DNA of 64,000 bases from Methanocaldococcus bathoardescens. GTDB taxonomy: Archaea > AGJL01 > Methanococci > Methanococcales > Methanocaldococcaceae. The DNA is taken from NCBI RefSeq assembly GCF_000739065.1, contig NZ_CP009149.1, forward strand, positions 1,497,311-1,561,310. Reading direction: 5' to 3'. Under the pieces are notes generated by a model. That model was not told where the DNA came from and did no database searches. It saw only the letters and a program-made list of their open reading frames with translations. Position numbers and translations under genes: made by a program. Below, one piece after another: positions 36,844-45,548 of the stretch (its first letter is position 1; each line of letters opens with the position of its first letter).

Positions 36844-36950
36844 TATAGTTTTTTGCAAAATATCTTGAAATGAATAAGGAAGCATGAAGCTTTATATTAT
36901 AAAGCTTCAAATACACCTTTTTAATTTTAATAGGTTTGCAAAAAACTATA
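36844..36950. repeat. Double-hairpin dispersed element, copy H
   Basis: Perfect 16-base inverted repeats (TATAGTTTTTTGCAAA at 36844-36859; complement at 36935-36950) enclose an inner hairpin GAAGCTTTATATTATAAAGCTTC at about 36886-36908, preceded by GAATAAGGAA. It occupies the leader region between trpD and enolase and ends 10 bp before the enolase ribosome binding site. Confidence 0.75.
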
Positions 36951-36981
36951 AATTTAGCAAGGTGATATTTTGTTATACAAC

Positions 36982-38253
36982 ATGGATGAGAGATTTGAAA
37001 TTAAAGATATTGTTGCGAGAGAAGTTATTGACTCAAGAGGAAACCCAACAGTTGAAGTGGAAGTTATAACAAAAGGAAATGGTTATGGCTCAGCTATTGT
37101 TCCAAGTGGTGCATCAACTGGGACACATGAGGCATTAGAGTTGAGAGATAAAGAAAAAAGATTTGGTGGAAAAGGAGTTTTAATGGCTGTTGAAAATGTT
37201 AATTCAATAATTAGGCCAGAGATTTTAGGATATGATGCAAGAATGCAGAGAGAAATAGATAATATAATGATTCAATTAGATGGAACACCAAACAAATCAA
37301 AGTTGGGGGCTAATGCAATATTAGCTGTTTCTTTAGCTGTAGCAAAGGCAGCAGCGGCAACAGCAAAAATGCCACTCTATAAATATTTAGGAGGCTTTAA
37401 TTCCTATGTTATGCCAGTTCCAATGATGAATGTTATCAATGGAGGAAAACATGCTGGAAATGATTTGGATTTGCAGGAGTTTATGATAATACCAGTTGGG
37501 GCTACATCAATTTCTGAAGCTGTAAGGATGGGTTCAGAGGTTTATCATGTATTAAAAAATGTTATCATGGAAAAATACGGTAAAAATGCTGTAAATGTTG
37601 GGGATGAGGGAGGTTTCGCTCCTCCATTAAAAACATCAAGAGAAGCATTGGATTTATTAACTGAGAGTGTTAAAAAAGCTGGATATGAAGATGAGATTGT
37701 CTTTGCCTTGGATGCTGCTGCTTCAGAGTTTTATAAAGACGGCTATTATTACGTTGAAGGTAAGAAATTAACAAGAGAGGAGCTTTTAGATTATTATAAG
37801 GCATTGGTTGATGAATATCCAATTGTCTCAATTGAAGACCCATTCCACGAGGAAGATTTTGAAGGCTTTGCAATGATAACTAAGGAGTTAGATATTCAGA
37901 TAGTTGGAGATGATTTATTCGTTACAAACGTTGAAAGACTAAGAAAAGGTATAGAGATGAAAGCTGCAAATGCTTTATTATTGAAGGTCAATCAGATTGG
38001 AACTTTGAGTGAGGCTGTTGATGCTGCCCAATTAGCATTTAGAAATGGTTATGGAGTTGTAGTTTCACACAGAAGTGGAGAAACAGAGGATACAACAATA
38101 GCTGATTTGGCAGTTGCTTTAAACTCTGGGCAGATAAAAACAGGGGCTCCAGCAAGAGGAGAAAGAACAGCTAAATACAACCAGTTAATTAGAATTGAGC
38201 AAGAGTTAGGACTTAGCAAATATGCTGGAAGAAACTTCAGATGTCCATTCTAA
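36982..38253 (+). CDS. eno: Enolase (phosphopyruvate hydratase)
   Basis: Enolase interconverts 2-phosphoglycerate and phosphoenolpyruvate. The 423-residue protein has [43 protein letters not shown], the metal ligands in [16 protein letters not shown] and GDDLF, and the catalytic lysine in LLLKVNQIG followed by SHRSGETED. The ATG at 36982 matches the known archaeal N-terminus, but GGTGAT at 36961-36966 is better spaced for an in-frame TTG at 36970, which would add four residues. Confidence 0.96.
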   Translation: MDERFEIKDIVAREVIDSRGNPTVEVEVITKGNGYGSAIVPSGASTGTHEALELRDKEKRFGGKGVLMAVENVNSIIRPEILGYDARMQREIDNIMIQLDGTPNKSKLGANAILAVSLAVAKAAAATAKMPLYKYLGGFNSYVMPVPMMNVINGGKHAGNDLDLQEFMIIPVGATSISEAVRMGSEVYHVLKNVIMEKYGKNAVNVGDEGGFAPPLKTSREALDLLTESVKKAGYEDEIVFALDAAASEFYKDGYYYVEGKKLTREELLDYYKALVDEYPIVSIEDPFHEEDFEGFAMITKELDIQIVGDDLFVTNVERLRKGIEMKAANALLLKVNQIGTLSEAVDAAQLAFRNGYGVVVSHRSGETEDTTIADLAVALNSGQIKTGAPARGERTAKYNQLIRIEQELGLSKYAGRNFRCPF

Positions 38254-38288
38254 TTTTTCATAAAATTATTTTTTGTGTGGGATTGCAT

Positions 38289-39917
38289 ATGGATAATTTA
38301 TACAATGACAAGCTTCCACTTGGTAACATTGGATACATTAGTGGGAAGTTTATTATTAAAAATAGAAAAATATACTTTTTTGAATGGGTTGAGTATATTA
38401 TAAAAATAAAAGATAACATTAATAATGTTGAAATCTTTTTTGGTGATGAAAAAGCTCAAAAAATTGAAAATATTTTTAGATTTACATTTAAAAATTATGT
38501 TGGAAAATCAATTATAAAAATTTACAGAAATCAGGAACTTATTTTTGAAAAACCTATAGAGGTTGTGTCAGAGAAGTTTGCTAATATGTATAAAACCTCG
38601 GATGATTATGTAGAGACAATAATAAATAACTATGAAATTTTTATTTCATCATTAATTTCTGAAATATCTAAAAAATATCTTGAACTTCCGTTTAGTATTA
38701 AATCTCCAACAGGATTTGAATTTATTGAAAGTGACAAATCAATATCTGAATTCTTTGCATATCATTTTTTAAAAAATAACAAAGAAAAAATAATTTCATC
38801 TTATGAAGAAATTCTAAAAAATCCGCACAGAAAACTTATAGACAAAGTTGAGTGGGCTGATTATTGGGAAGTGAATGAAATTTCTGAAGAAACTATTTTT
38901 GGAATCATTCAACATCCAGAATATTTAATAAAAACATTTAATCCAGTTGCAGATAAATTTAATGGATATTTCCCACAAAAACTTCTTCAAAGAAAAAAAT
39001 ATGAAACTTTTGATACTTTAGAAAATCGTTTTATTAAATATTTCCTTAATGAGTTAATAATGTGGACAGAAAAAACTATAGAATTTTTAAAAAGTAATTT
39101 TGGTAATAAAAAAGATGATTTTATAAAGGAAATAATTAACAATTTACAAGAATTGTGTAGTTCACTTGGATGTTTTAGAAATAATCAAATATTTAGTGAT
39201 GTAGGTGAATTAGACAGATTTCCATACACTTCACAAGTATTATTAAAGCGTTATGGTTATAAGGATTTATTTGAACTTTGGAGAGAATTTAGGACATATT
39301 ATCCAATTTTCACTGAAATTAAAAAATGTATTGAAAATAAAGATATAGCAAAACTCTATGAATATTGGTGTTTCTTTAAACTTGTGGAAGAATTGGGCAA
39401 TATATTTGGTATAGATGAATTAAAGATAGTTGTTGAACCTATTGGGGATTCGTCAGAGAGGAGTAATGTATATGCAAAATTTGATAATGGATGGAAACTA
39501 TATTTTAATAAAAGATTATCTCCAAAAAAATACAGCTATTCTGTCTCTTTAAGACCAGATTTCTCACTATTTGATGAAAATAATAACTTAATTGGAGTTT
39601 TTGACGCAAAGTTTAAATTTGATATTCCAAAATTCAAAGAATTTGATGAGGAAGAAAAAGCATTTGAAAAAACCTATGATTTCAAAACTTGGGCAAAACT
39701 TGAAGATATCTATAAGATACATACTTATAGAGATGCTTTAAAAGTGAGATTTGCAGTTGTATTATATCCTGGAGAAAGAAGTGTTTTCTTTGATGTAGAT
39801 GGAGGGAGGATTGAAGATTTCAGCTTAGAAAAATTGCTTAATGAAGATTATTGTGGGGTTGGTTATATAAGGTATCTACCAGAGGGGAGTAATTATGGAA
39901 AAAACTGTATGGATTGA
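38289..39917 (+). CDS. DUF2357/PD-(D/E)XK nuclease, McrC-like subunit
   Basis: The 542-residue protein has an N-terminal DUF2357-like part and a C-terminal PD-(D/E)XK nuclease core: aspartate in SLRPDFSLFD (about 422) and DAKFKFD (about 439-444). Such proteins pair with McrB-type AAA+ motors as the nuclease of modification-dependent restriction. The next gene overlaps it by 23 bases and is the motor. Start at the ATG after GTGGGATT; the frame is open further upstream into enolase, but that part is not expected to be coding. Absent, from memory, at this place in M. jannaschii. Confidence 0.82.
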   Translation: MDNLYNDKLPLGNIGYISGKFIIKNRKIYFFEWVEYIIKIKDNINNVEIFFGDEKAQKIENIFRFTFKNYVGKSIIKIYRNQELIFEKPIEVVSEKFANMYKTSDDYVETIINNYEIFISSLISEISKKYLELPFSIKSPTGFEFIESDKSISEFFAYHFLKNNKEKIISSYEEILKNPHRKLIDKVEWADYWEVNEISEETIFGIIQHPEYLIKTFNPVADKFNGYFPQKLLQRKKYETFDTLENRFIKYFLNELIMWTEKTIEFLKSNFGNKKDDFIKEIINNLQELCSSLGCFRNNQIFSDVGELDRFPYTSQVLLKRYGYKDLFELWREFRTYYPIFTEIKKCIENKDIAKLYEYWCFFKLVEELGNIFGIDELKIVVEPIGDSSERSNVYAKFDNGWKLYFNKRLSPKKYSYSVSLRPDFSLFDENNNLIGVFDAKFKFDIPKFKEFDEEEKAFEKTYDFKTWAKLEDIYKIHTYRDALKVRFAVVLYPGERSVFFDVDGGRIEDFSLEKLLNEDYCGVGYIRYLPEGSNYGKNCMD

Positions 39918-41697
39918 GAGAATTAATATTAACAACCAAAAAATGAGAAGACACTTTGTGAATACTATTGAAAGGGGAGTTGTTGTTAATGAAGAATTTG
40001 AAAATATTCTAAAAGAGGCTTTTGGAGAACAATATAAAGAATTTATAGTTGAAGAAAACGGGCAAAAAATTATAAGATTTTGGGGAAAGAGTGGATTATA
40101 TTCAAACCGTTCCTCTCCAAAATATGGAGATATTGTAGTTATTGTTCTATATAACCATGGAAATTATGAATCAAGTATGTATGTTGGTATAACAAGTAAT
40201 ATGGTTAAGAATGATAGATTAACAGAATATTTAAAGAGAAATCCGTCAACTACATGGGAAAATGCAGGCAGGTTTCCAAATGTATTTCTTATAAATGTTT
40301 CTAAGATAAATGACGAAAAATTAGCAAATGAAATTACTGATCTGTTTGAAAAAGGACAATTAATTCCTCCTCAGGGAAGTTTAGCAAAAGTCTCACTAAA
40401 TGATTTTAGTGAAGAAAATAAGAAAAAATTATTAGAAATTCTGGAAAATTTGGGCTTTAACTTTAAAGTTATAGGCAATCAAAATACACTTCTTGAGGAG
40501 AGAGATATGGATTCTTTAGAACTTTTAGAGGTTTACAAATCAAAAGGTTATTATTTTCCATCTCATATAGTATCCCAATTTTATTCATCTTTAAAAACAA
40601 AAGGATTTGTAATTTTGTCTGGTTTGAGCGGAACAGGAAAGACAAAGATTGCCTTAAAATTTGCCGAGCTTTTAAATAAAGATAATGACAAAAATTACAT
40701 TTTTCTTTCAGTTAGGCCAGATTGGAGAGATTCAAAACAATTACTTGGATATTACAATCCACTTGATAATAAATATTATAAAACCCCACTTTTAAAGCTG
40801 ATATTAAGGGCTATTGAAGATTACGATAAAAATAAAGAAAATGCAAGTCCGTACTTTGTAATCCTTGACGAGATGAACTTGGCTCATGTTGAATACTACT
40901 TTGCAGATTTTTTAAGTGTTTTGGAAAGTGGTAGGGACAAAGATGGATTTACAAGAGAAAGTATAAAACTTCACAATATTGATGAGGTTGAAACTAATCA
41001 AAAAATCCCTAAAGAAATTAAACTTCCCCCAAACCTCTACATTATAGGGACTGTAAATATAGACGAAACGACTTATATGTTTAGTCCAAAGGTTTTAGAC
41101 AGGGCATTTATCATAGAATTTTATGATGTTGATTTAGATAACTATCCTCCAGAAGAGCAGAACATTTCAGATGATACCATTTCAGAGATTAGGAATTTAA
41201 TATATAATGATTTAAAAAGACAGGGAAAATTCTTAGCAGTTTCAAAAGATGAATTAAATAATGCAATAAGAGATTTACCAAATAATTACAAAGAAATTCT
41301 AAAAAACCTTAATAAAGCATTGGAAGTTTATAACTTACATTTTGGTTATAGAGTTTTTGATGAAATATGCTTATTTTTCAAAAATGCTAAAGAGAGTTGG
41401 GAAAAAGGAATAATCAACTTTAAAGATAAAGATGAAATATTTGATTTAGCAATGTTAATGAAAATTCTCCCAAAATTTCATGGTAACAGAAGAAAACTTG
41501 AAAAACCTTTAATTGAAATTCTTAAAATATGCTTAAAGGATGAAAAAGAGATTGAGGAAATTAATTATGAAAAAATTATAGATATGTTGAAAAATTGGGA
41601 TAATAAAAAAGGGAAATTTAGATTCCAACATACTGGAAAGAAAGTTTTAAGGATGTTAAGACAACTTTATGAAATTGGATTTGCATCATTTGGATAA
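39895..41697 (+). CDS. McrB-like AAA+ restriction motor
   Basis: A 600-residue protein. The N-terminal ~190 residues (with GDIVVIVLYNHGNYESSMYVG) have no catalytic motif and probably sense modified or foreign DNA. The AAA+ module has Walker A GLSGTGKTK (about 243), Walker B YFVILDEMNLAHVE (about 322) and a sensor block TVNIDETTYMFSPKVLDRAF where McrB has its NxxD signature. A helical C-terminal part follows. AGGGGAG precedes the ATG. With the nuclease upstream it forms a two-gene McrBC-type defence module. Whether it uses GTP or ATP cannot be read from the sequence. Confidence 0.85.
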   Translation: MEKTVWIERININNQKMRRHFVNTIERGVVVNEEFENILKEAFGEQYKEFIVEENGQKIIRFWGKSGLYSNRSSPKYGDIVVIVLYNHGNYESSMYVGITSNMVKNDRLTEYLKRNPSTTWENAGRFPNVFLINVSKINDEKLANEITDLFEKGQLIPPQGSLAKVSLNDFSEENKKKLLEILENLGFNFKVIGNQNTLLEERDMDSLELLEVYKSKGYYFPSHIVSQFYSSLKTKGFVILSGLSGTGKTKIALKFAELLNKDNDKNYIFLSVRPDWRDSKQLLGYYNPLDNKYYKTPLLKLILRAIEDYDKNKENASPYFVILDEMNLAHVEYYFADFLSVLESGRDKDGFTRESIKLHNIDEVETNQKIPKEIKLPPNLYIIGTVNIDETTYMFSPKVLDRAFIIEFYDVDLDNYPPEEQNISDDTISEIRNLIYNDLKRQGKFLAVSKDELNNAIRDLPNNYKEILKNLNKALEVYNLHFGYRVFDEICLFFKNAKESWEKGIINFKDKDEIFDLAMLMKILPKFHGNRRKLEKPLIEILKICLKDEKEIEEINYEKIIDMLKNWDNKKGKFRFQHTGKKVLRMLRQLYEIGFASFG

Positions 41698-41718
41698 CTA
41701 AAGCATTTGGGTGAGACT

Positions 41719-42969
41719 ATGGATTTAGAGAAATTAATAAAAATTGGTGAGAGAGAGGGATTTGAAACAGAAGTTCTTTTTGTTAAATCTTATGATGTGA
41801 GTGTTGATTTAGATGGGAAGAGTGTAGATAGTTTTCAAACAGGAATTTCCTATGGTATTGGAGTTAGAGTTATAAAGGATGGAAAGGTTGGTTTTGCCTA
41901 TGCAAATAAGTTTGATGAAAATATTGTTTATAAAGCCATGAAAAATTTGGTTGAAGATAAATATACAAAATTTGCTGAACCGCAAAAGTATAAAGAGCCA
42001 AAGGGAATGTTTTATAAAGAAATTTTAGATTTGGATGAAGAAAAATTGTTAGAAGACCTAATAACCATGAGAGATATTGCCTTAGATAATAATGCCATTG
42101 TTTTAAGTGGAGGAATTTCTAAAGAAGTTGGATATGCAAGGTTGATAAATTCAAATGGTGTGGATGTTGAGGAAGAAGATACTTATTTCTCTGCTTCAAT
42201 ATCTATAATGTATAATGGAGAAACATCTTATGAAAGTAAAACTCAGCATAATATTTTTGATGTTGAGGAAATTAGCTATAAAGCATTAGATTTAGCTAAA
42301 AAATCAGCAAATGGAAAAGCTATTTCATATAAAGGAAATATAGTTTTATCACCAAGGGCATTGTATGATTTGTTAGCTTACACTTTAATGCCAGCATTCA
42401 GTGCTGAGAATGTTCAGAGAGATAGAAGTATTTTAAAAGGAAAAATTGGAGAGCAGATTTTTAGTGAAAATATAACAATAATTGATGATGGAACTTTAGA
42501 TTATGCTTTATACTCTTCAAAGTGTGATGGAGAAGGGACAAGAACTCAAAGAACAGTTTTGGTTGAAGATGGAGTTTTAAAAAATTATTTGTATGATATA
42601 AAGAGAGCCAATAAAGAAGGAAAAAGCTCAACTGGAAACTGTTCAAGGGGTTATAGCTCTCTACCTTATGTCTCACCAACAAACTTTATTATTAAAGAAA
42701 CAAAAAATAGCTTAGATGACTTTGATGAATATGTCTATATTAATGGAGTTATCGGCTCTCATACATCAAATCCAATAACTGGAGATTTTGCTGTAGAAAT
42801 ACAAAACTCATACTATTACAAAAATGGAGAGATAATCCCAATTAAAAAAGGAATGTTTGGTGGAAATATATTTGAGATGTTTAAAGAGGCGATTCCATTA
42901 AATGATGTTGAGCAGAGGGGTAAGTTAATCTCTCCATCAATTGTATTCAAAGGAGAGATTGTTAATTAA
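41719..42969 (+). CDS. TldD/PmbA family metalloprotease subunit
   Basis: A 416-residue protein of the TldD/PmbA (PF01523) family, whose bacterial members process peptide antibiotics and antitoxins. The N-terminal SVDLDGKSVDSFQTGISYGIGVRVI and C-terminal GNCSRGYSSLPYVSPTNFIIK and VNGVIGSHTSNPITGDFAVE-like block are typical of PmbA. The zinc HExxxH motif of TldD is absent, so this is the PmbA-type, non-zinc subunit. Start at the ATG after GGGTGAG. A TldD partner is not in the window. Confidence 0.85.
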   Translation: MDLEKLIKIGEREGFETEVLFVKSYDVSVDLDGKSVDSFQTGISYGIGVRVIKDGKVGFAYANKFDENIVYKAMKNLVEDKYTKFAEPQKYKEPKGMFYKEILDLDEEKLLEDLITMRDIALDNNAIVLSGGISKEVGYARLINSNGVDVEEEDTYFSASISIMYNGETSYESKTQHNIFDVEEISYKALDLAKKSANGKAISYKGNIVLSPRALYDLLAYTLMPAFSAENVQRDRSILKGKIGEQIFSENITIIDDGTLDYALYSSKCDGEGTRTQRTVLVEDGVLKNYLYDIKRANKEGKSSTGNCSRGYSSLPYVSPTNFIIKETKNSLDDFDEYVYINGVIGSHTSNPITGDFAVEIQNSYYYKNGEIIPIKKGMFGGNIFEMFKEAIPLNDVEQRGKLISPSIVFKGEIVN

Positions 42970-43142
42970 TAAATTCATATAAACAAATTAACAAAACCCA
43001 TATATAACTTTTTGGCAATATATGTAGTTAAAAATATACACATTGTATTAGGATATTATATTTTAAGTTATATTTATTTTAAGTTAAGTTTGGAAAATTA
43101 CATGTTATTAAGAGATTACAAATTTGTTTTTAGGGTGAAATA

Positions 43143-43388
43143 ATGCCAATGGGTTTGGGAGTTCATTATGTAGGTAGTGAGGGAGTAGCTATAAGTCCAT
43201 TTTATAGCATTCTTTGGATGATTATTTGGATTGCCATTATTGCTGTAATATTGTATATACTAATTTCCCCATTAAAAAAACAATCAAATGCAATAGACAA
43301 TGAAAAGCTTATAAAAATAGAGAAGGATGTTGAGGAGATAAAAGAAATTGTTAGAGAGTTAAAGAAGAAATGGGAAGAGATAGAGTGA
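43143..43388 (+). CDS. Small membrane protein with cytoplasmic coiled coil
   Basis: The 81-residue protein has one membrane segment (about 23-43, SILWMIIWIAIIAVILYILI) and a charged C-terminal coiled coil (LIKIEKDVEEIKEIVREL). The preceding 170-bp gap holds no gene. GGGTGAAATA precedes the ATG. An ArsR-type regulator starts 4 bp after its stop, so the two form an operon and may be a membrane-linked switch; function unknown. Confidence 0.7.
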   Translation: MPMGLGVHYVGSEGVAISPFYSILWMIIWIAIIAVILYILISPLKKQSNAIDNEKLIKIEKDVEEIKEIVRELKKKWEEIE

Positions 43389-43392
43389 TTTT

Positions 43393-43680
43393 ATGAAGTT
43401 GATAGATGTAGTTAAAATGGGAGAGGCATTGTCTAATCCAATAAGGGTTAAGATGCTATATATCTTAAATAAACAACCAAAAAATATTTATGAATTAGCT
43501 AAGGAGTTGGAATTATCAAGACCTGTTGTCTATGCCCATTTAAGAAAATTAGAAGATGCTGGTTTAGTTGAGAGTGATTTAGTTTTAGAAGGAAGTAGAG
43601 CAAAGAGAATTTATAAAGCAAAAGAATTCAAATTTTATATTGATAATGAGATTATAAAAAATTTATTTGAGGATGAATAG
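43393..43680 (+). CDS. ArsR-type winged-helix transcription regulator
   Basis: A 95-residue winged-helix protein of the ArsR/HTH_5 type: MGEALSNPIRVKMLYILNK, then ELAKELELSRPVVYAHLRKLEDAGLVES as the recognition helix and wing. No cysteine metal site is visible, so it is not a classical metal sensor. Its upstream partner is a small membrane/coiled-coil protein; it might control that gene. Convergent with glyS. Confidence 0.85.
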   Translation: MKLIDVVKMGEALSNPIRVKMLYILNKQPKNIYELAKELELSRPVVYAHLRKLEDAGLVESDLVLEGSRAKRIYKAKEFKFYIDNEIIKNLFEDE

Positions 43681-43688
43681 CTATTCTT

Positions 43689-45422
43689 TTATTCTTTCAA
43701 TCTTTCTTTTAAATAATCAACAAGCTCATCTATTTTAACTCTAACTTGCTCTCTTGTATTTCTTTCTCTAACAGTTACAGTTTTATCCTCTAATGTTTGT
43801 CCATCTACTGTTATACAGAATGGAACCCCTATTTCATCAGCTCTCATATATCTTCTTCCAATAGCTCCACTATCATCATACTCAGCTATAATACCATTTT
43901 CTCTTAGCATTTGCTCAATTTCCTTAGCTATTTTTGGCATATCATCTTTATTGACTAATGGTAAGACATAAGCTTTTATAGGGGCTATTGATGGCTTTAA
44001 ATCTAAATAAACTCTATCCTCTTCCTCTCTGTATGAATGCTCCAGTAAGCAATAGGTAATTCTATCAATTCCATAGGATGGTTCTATAACGTGTGGGATA
44101 ACTTTCTCTCCTTTAATAACTTTTTTAACCTTTTTAATTTCAACATAATCTTTTAGAATTTCAAATTCTTTTCCATCAATGTTTATTGTTATTTTACCAT
44201 CTTTTTCAATGTTTTTAACAAACTCTTCTTTCTCTTTTTCACTTAAATTGTTTATATATGCTTCAATTGCTTTTGTATCTTTCTTGAATATCCTTCCAAC
44301 AACTTTATAATTTAGATTTATTTCATAGGTTTCTATCTCTCTTTCCTCATCAAGCTCAACAAATACTGAGAGCTCAACGCCACTATGTGAAGAATGGCTT
44401 CTTAAATCGTAATCTGTTCTATCAGCTATTCCCACACACTCAATCCATCCAAATCTTTCTGTATATATTTCAGCATCCCAACAGTCAATAGCATAGTGTG
44501 CCATTTCGTTTGGGAGGTGTTGTCTAAATCTAATTTTATCTTTATCAATTCCAATTGCTTCTAAAAACCTCTTTGTTAAAGCTATAAAGTAGGCAATTGT
44601 CTGATGCCTTATAATTCCCTTCTCAACAGCCTCTCCAATACTTATCTTAATTACCTTTTCATCCTCACTTAAGTTTTCATCCATCTGTCTTTCAGCTGGC
44701 AGTAATGGGACAACTTCATCCTTAACCAAATCAAATTTTTCATGCTCCTTTCTTTCTGGATGAACGAAATATTCAATCTCTGCCTGTGTGAATTCTCTCA
44801 ACCTAATAACTCCCTGTCTTGGGGAAATCTCGTTTCTATAACTTTTACCAATTTGAACTACACCAAATGGTAGTTTATTTCTAAAGAATTGGGCTAATCT
44901 TCTAAACTGTATAAATATTCCCTGTGCTGTTTCAGGTCTCATGTATCCTGTTCTCTTTCCTCCCGGCCCTATAGATGTGACGAACATTAAGTTGAATTTC
45001 TTAACCTCTCCAAGCTCTCCTCCACATTTTGGACATCTTATATCGTGTTTTCTAATAAGCTCTTCCAATTCTTTTAATGTTTTTCCTTCAGTATCTACAT
45101 CTACAAACTCTTCAATTAAGTGGTCAGCTCTAAATGATTCTAAACAGTTTTTACACTCAACAATTGGGTCTGTAAAGTTATCAACGTGCCCAGATGCCTT
45201 TAAAACTTCGTAGGGTGTTACTGTTGGGCTTTCAATCTCATAAAATCCTTCTTTAACAATATACTGCTCTCTAAACTTTGATATGATGTTATTTTTTAAT
45301 AAACATCCTAAAGGTCCGTAATCAACAAATCCAGCAATTCCTCCGTAAATCTCAAATGAACTCCATAGATAACCTCTTCTTCTTGCTAAATCCATGATTT
45401 TCTCATAGATATCTTTGCTCAT
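43689..45422 (-). CDS. glyS: Glycyl-tRNA synthetase
   Basis: A 577-residue class II glycyl-tRNA synthetase of the archaeal/eukaryotic homodimer type. Motif 1 region is GFYEIESPTVTPYEVLKASGH; a CxxC zinc-like pair (CKNCLESF, CPKCGG) lies in the insertion; motif 2 is KSYRNEISPRQGVIRLREF; motif 3 is EPSYGIDRITYCLLEH; the C-terminal anticodon-binding domain ends with EQVRVKIDELVDYLKERL. GGTGAT precedes the ATG. Confidence 0.95.
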   Translation of the reverse strand: MSKDIYEKIMDLARRRGYLWSSFEIYGGIAGFVDYGPLGCLLKNNIISKFREQYIVKEGFYEIESPTVTPYEVLKASGHVDNFTDPIVECKNCLESFRADHLIEEFVDVDTEGKTLKELEELIRKHDIRCPKCGGELGEVKKFNLMFVTSIGPGGKRTGYMRPETAQGIFIQFRRLAQFFRNKLPFGVVQIGKSYRNEISPRQGVIRLREFTQAEIEYFVHPERKEHEKFDLVKDEVVPLLPAERQMDENLSEDEKVIKISIGEAVEKGIIRHQTIAYFIALTKRFLEAIGIDKDKIRFRQHLPNEMAHYAIDCWDAEIYTERFGWIECVGIADRTDYDLRSHSSHSGVELSVFVELDEEREIETYEINLNYKVVGRIFKKDTKAIEAYINNLSEKEKEEFVKNIEKDGKITINIDGKEFEILKDYVEIKKVKKVIKGEKVIPHVIEPSYGIDRITYCLLEHSYREEEDRVYLDLKPSIAPIKAYVLPLVNKDDMPKIAKEIEQMLRENGIIAEYDDSGAIGRRYMRADEIGVPFCITVDGQTLEDKTVTVRERNTREQVRVKIDELVDYLKERLKE

Positions 45423-45548
45423 TCAATCACCATGATAAGATTTTTAGGTATTTAGATTAAAATGAGGGTTGCATATATAATTTACTGTAATATTTTTAAA
45501 AATGCAATTTATAAGATTTTGAATAAAGTAATTTGGGGAGAGGATTCT

